NCBI RefSeq assembly: GCF_944384765.1
Contig: NZ_CALWUM010000003.1
Location: forward strand, 1-64,000
Length of the DNA: 64,000 bases
Reading direction: 5' to 3'
From: an uncultured Agathobaculum sp.
Lineage (GTDB): Bacteria; Bacillota; Clostridia; Oscillospirales; Butyricicoccaceae
Shown here piece by piece: positions 62,867-64,000 of the stretch; positions within the stretch are counted from its first letter, which is position 1, and every line of letters starts with the position of its first letter. A program made the translations under genes and the position numbers. The notes beneath the pieces are model-generated. The model saw only the letters and a program-made list of their open reading frames with translations, was not told the DNA's origin and did not search any database.

Positions 62867-62922
62867 ATGTGCGACTGCGATGTGCGATGGAAAAGGGGGC
62901 AATGGTAGCCCCCTTTTCCATC
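62867..62922. repeat. Stem-loop with adjacent direct repeats, candidate replication origin or terminator
   Basis: A perfect 15-bp stem (62886-62900 with 62908-62922) has a 7-base loop, AATGGTA on the plus strand. Next to it, towards rep, ATGTGCGA occurs twice (62867-62874, 62880-62887) with a related CTGCGA between them. The order stem-loop, short repeats, rep is that of geminivirus-type origins. The stem also has A-tract and T-tract sides, so it may be an intrinsic terminator of the gene at 63008. Confidence 0.55.
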
Positions 62923-63007
62923 CCGGCGGCGTTCCGCCTGCCGGCGGGGGATGCTCTCCTAAGGGAGATCATCTGTTCCCCACCGGCGTCGGCCCGCCGC
63001 CGTCAGG

Positions 63008-63355
63008 TCAAGTTGCTTTCCGGGCTCCGTTGACCGGCTTGATGCCCGCCGCTTTGGCGGTAAACATCACAGGGCCGTATTCTTCCTTGAATCGCTTCTG
63101 ATAGGCGCTGACTTCCAGGCCGCTGAACTCGACCTCCACTGCGCCGTCCTCCGGGCTCTCCATGAGCTGCGGCCCCTCGATCTTCACGCCCAGTTTCTCC
63201 AGGCGATGTGCTGCCAGGCAGACGTCATAGCGATAACCGGCGATCCCTTCCACGGCTTTTCCGTCCTTGTACTCAGAATAGGGACGGACTTCCACCAGCA
63301 GCAGGGGCTTGCCCAGGGAGGCGGGGTCAATTTTCAAATCTCGAATGTTTAACAT
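63008..63355 (-). CDS. Conserved mobile-element protein of unknown function
   Basis: A 115-residue soluble protein. It reads LGKPLLLVEVRPYSEYKDGK, then GIAGYRYDVCLAAHRLEKLG and VEVEFSGLEVSAYQKR; beta-rich with no membrane segment. It sits where Tn916-like elements have the DUF961/Orf22-23 proteins, and similar proteins are, to my recollection, common in clostridial elements, but I cannot assign a family. AAGGTAAGG precedes the ATG. A DNA-handling accessory role for Rep is possible. Confidence 0.7.
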   Translation of the reverse strand: MLNIRDLKIDPASLGKPLLLVEVRPYSEYKDGKAVEGIAGYRYDVCLAAHRLEKLGVKIEGPQLMESPEDGAVEVEFSGLEVSAYQKRFKEEYGPVMFTAKAAGIKPVNGARKAT

Positions 63356-63414
63356 TGTAATACCTTACCTTTCTTATCAGCGCGGGTTGATCAGGCCCGC
63401 ATTTTCTTTTCGTG

Positions 63415-63432
63415 TCGTACTCTCGAGTACGA
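63415..63432. promoter_or_regulatory. Palindromic operator candidate
   Basis: TCGTACTC-TC-GAGTACGA, perfect 8-base arms with a 2-base centre, 60 bases upstream of the gene at 63008 and close after the XRE gene terminator. It is a plausible binding site for the XRE protein. Confidence 0.55.
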
Positions 63433-63448
63433 TCCCAGCATAGCAAAA

Positions 63449-63498
63449 GGCAGAGAGGATTGCTTATTCCGTGGTGGAATAACATTTCTCTCTGCCTG
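63449..63498 (-). terminator. Terminator after the XRE gene
   Basis: Minus strand GGCAGAGAG and CTCTCTGCC enclose an inner stem GTTATTCC/GGAATAA; CTTTTGC follows the outer stem. Confidence 0.75.
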
Positions 63499-63505
63499 TT
63501 TTCTC

Positions 63506-63976
63506 CTATTTACCAGAGCGGCGGGCCGTCCTGCCCTCCCGTTGCAGATTGCAGTTGGGGAGCGGATCAAATCTTCGTTCTATCAAATACGCATCGGCAT
63601 CGTCCAGGATCGTGGACAGGGTGACACGATCCACAGTGTAGTCGATCTTTTTCTCCGCATAAATCCGAATCAATTCCAGCAGAGCTGTGTGCCTGGGATC
63701 AGCGGGCGAAAAGGCCCGCGCCTTCCGGGCCATCAGATCCTTTGCCTCTTCCTCCGTCAGGCCGAGAGCCAGGCAAAGACAGGCCAAAATATCCACTGAC
63801 ATGTTGTGTCTTTCGTCATTCCGCATTTTGTTCAGCGCGGACTGGTTCATCCTGGCGCAGTCCGCCAACTTATTTTCTGACAATCCGACTCTTTGCGTGT
63901 AAAAATCCAGATACAGCCCGAAAGAGGCTGTGGGGCTTAATTCACAGGGTTCCCGCGTGGAGCGAAACACAGGCAA
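63506..63976 (-). CDS. XRE-family helix-turn-helix regulator
   Basis: Up to 156 residues. The DNA-binding domain is LSENKLADCARMNQSALNKM at about residues 31-50, followed by SVDILACLCLALGLTEEEAK, the usual Cro/C1 order. The C-terminal half (YTVDRVTLSTILDDADAYLI) is helical and unrecognised. The start is given as TTG 63976, after an in-frame TGA about 15 bases upstream; no good ribosome binding site is seen, so a later start is possible. It probably represses the leading genes of the element through the palindrome at 63415. Confidence 0.8.
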   Translation of the reverse strand: MPVFRSTREPCELSPTASFGLYLDFYTQRVGLSENKLADCARMNQSALNKMRNDERHNMSVDILACLCLALGLTEEEAKDLMARKARAFSPADPRHTALLELIRIYAEKKIDYTVDRVTLSTILDDADAYLIERRFDPLPNCNLQREGRTARRSGK

Positions 63977-64000
63977 GCCGCCCGGTCAGCAACATCACGC

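Larger units (their letters stand above)
58871..64000. mobile_element. Integrated conjugative or mobilizable element, one end, continues beyond window
   Basis: A module of minus-strand genes with Tn916-like order: integrase (59141), excisionase (60377), FtsK/TcpA-type ATPase (60593), replication protein (61884), conserved small protein (63008) and XRE regulator (63506). The left limit is placed before the repeats near int; the exact junction is unknown and the other end is outside the window. No secretion or accessory genes are visible in the part present, so whether it is self-transmissible cannot be said. Confidence 0.85.

Overview
The window looks like the chromosome of a spore-forming, low-to-mid GC Firmicute of the class Clostridia. 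Evidence read from the sequence: AGGAGG-type ribosome binding sites, frequent GTG/TTG starts, SpoVM/SpoIVA spore-coat genes, two T-box leaders, an FMN riboswitch upstream of a RibU-type transporter, a ylm/sepF/divIVA division cluster and a Tn916-like integrase module. Placement near the Oscillospirales (Butyricicoccus/Agathobaculum type) is my inference from overall gene content and was not tested. No rRNA, tRNA or CRISPR array was seen.

Layout. 0-3 kb: a fragmentary ORF, dut, and a minus-strand PadR/DUF2812/membrane-protein operon with its own palindromic operator. 3-6.4 kb: a compact spore-coat assembly cluster: a 48-residue membrane peptide, a 24-residue SpoVM-like peptide, a SPOCS-LysM protein resembling SpoVID, and SpoIVA. 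6.5-12.7 kb: a P-loop kinase, a MacAB-like adaptor/ATPase/permease set and an SLH-domain protein. 12.7-17.6 kb: an IS3-type transposase relic, NfeD plus its SPFH partner, and an ArsR regulator with a metal P1B-ATPase that carries an unusual CPT motif. 17.7-36.2 kb: a long plus-strand housekeeping run (TIGR03960/TIGR03936 pair, miaB, mutS, mutL, miaA, hfq, an HlyD-like adaptor, yggS, sepF, yggT, divIVA, ileS, lspA, rluD, a HAD hydrolase). 36.3-46.8 kb: a mostly minus-strand run (phosphoesterase, FMN-riboswitch-controlled ribU, rnmV, holA, comEC, a HIT protein, Ala T-box-controlled alaS, a MATE transporter). 47-51.7 kb: an AraC regulator, a tandem-GNAT protein and a 909-residue Q-rich protein of unknown function.

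51.7-58.5 kb is accessory. A T-box leader whose specifier reads TGG (Trp) precedes a GldA-like iron-type alcohol dehydrogenase and a YkvI-family transporter; then comes a minus-strand YclNOPQ-type iron-siderophore ABC operon. From about 58.9 kb to the right edge lies one end of an integrated mobile element: Tn916-type integrase and excisionase, an FtsK/TcpA-like coupling ATPase, a replication protein of the CRESS-DNA virus type (HUH endonuclease plus SF3 helicase, very like circovirus Rep), an uncharacterised conserved protein and an XRE regulator. A 15-bp stem-loop next to short direct repeats just upstream of rep is a candidate origin or nick site, although it also resembles a terminator.

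The most interesting observations are the CRESS-type Rep paired with a TcpA-like ATPase in an Int/Xis element, the Trp T-box over an alcohol dehydrogenase/transporter pair, the SpoVM-SpoVID-like-SpoIVA gene cluster, the 909-residue unknown protein and the CPT-motif P-type ATPase.
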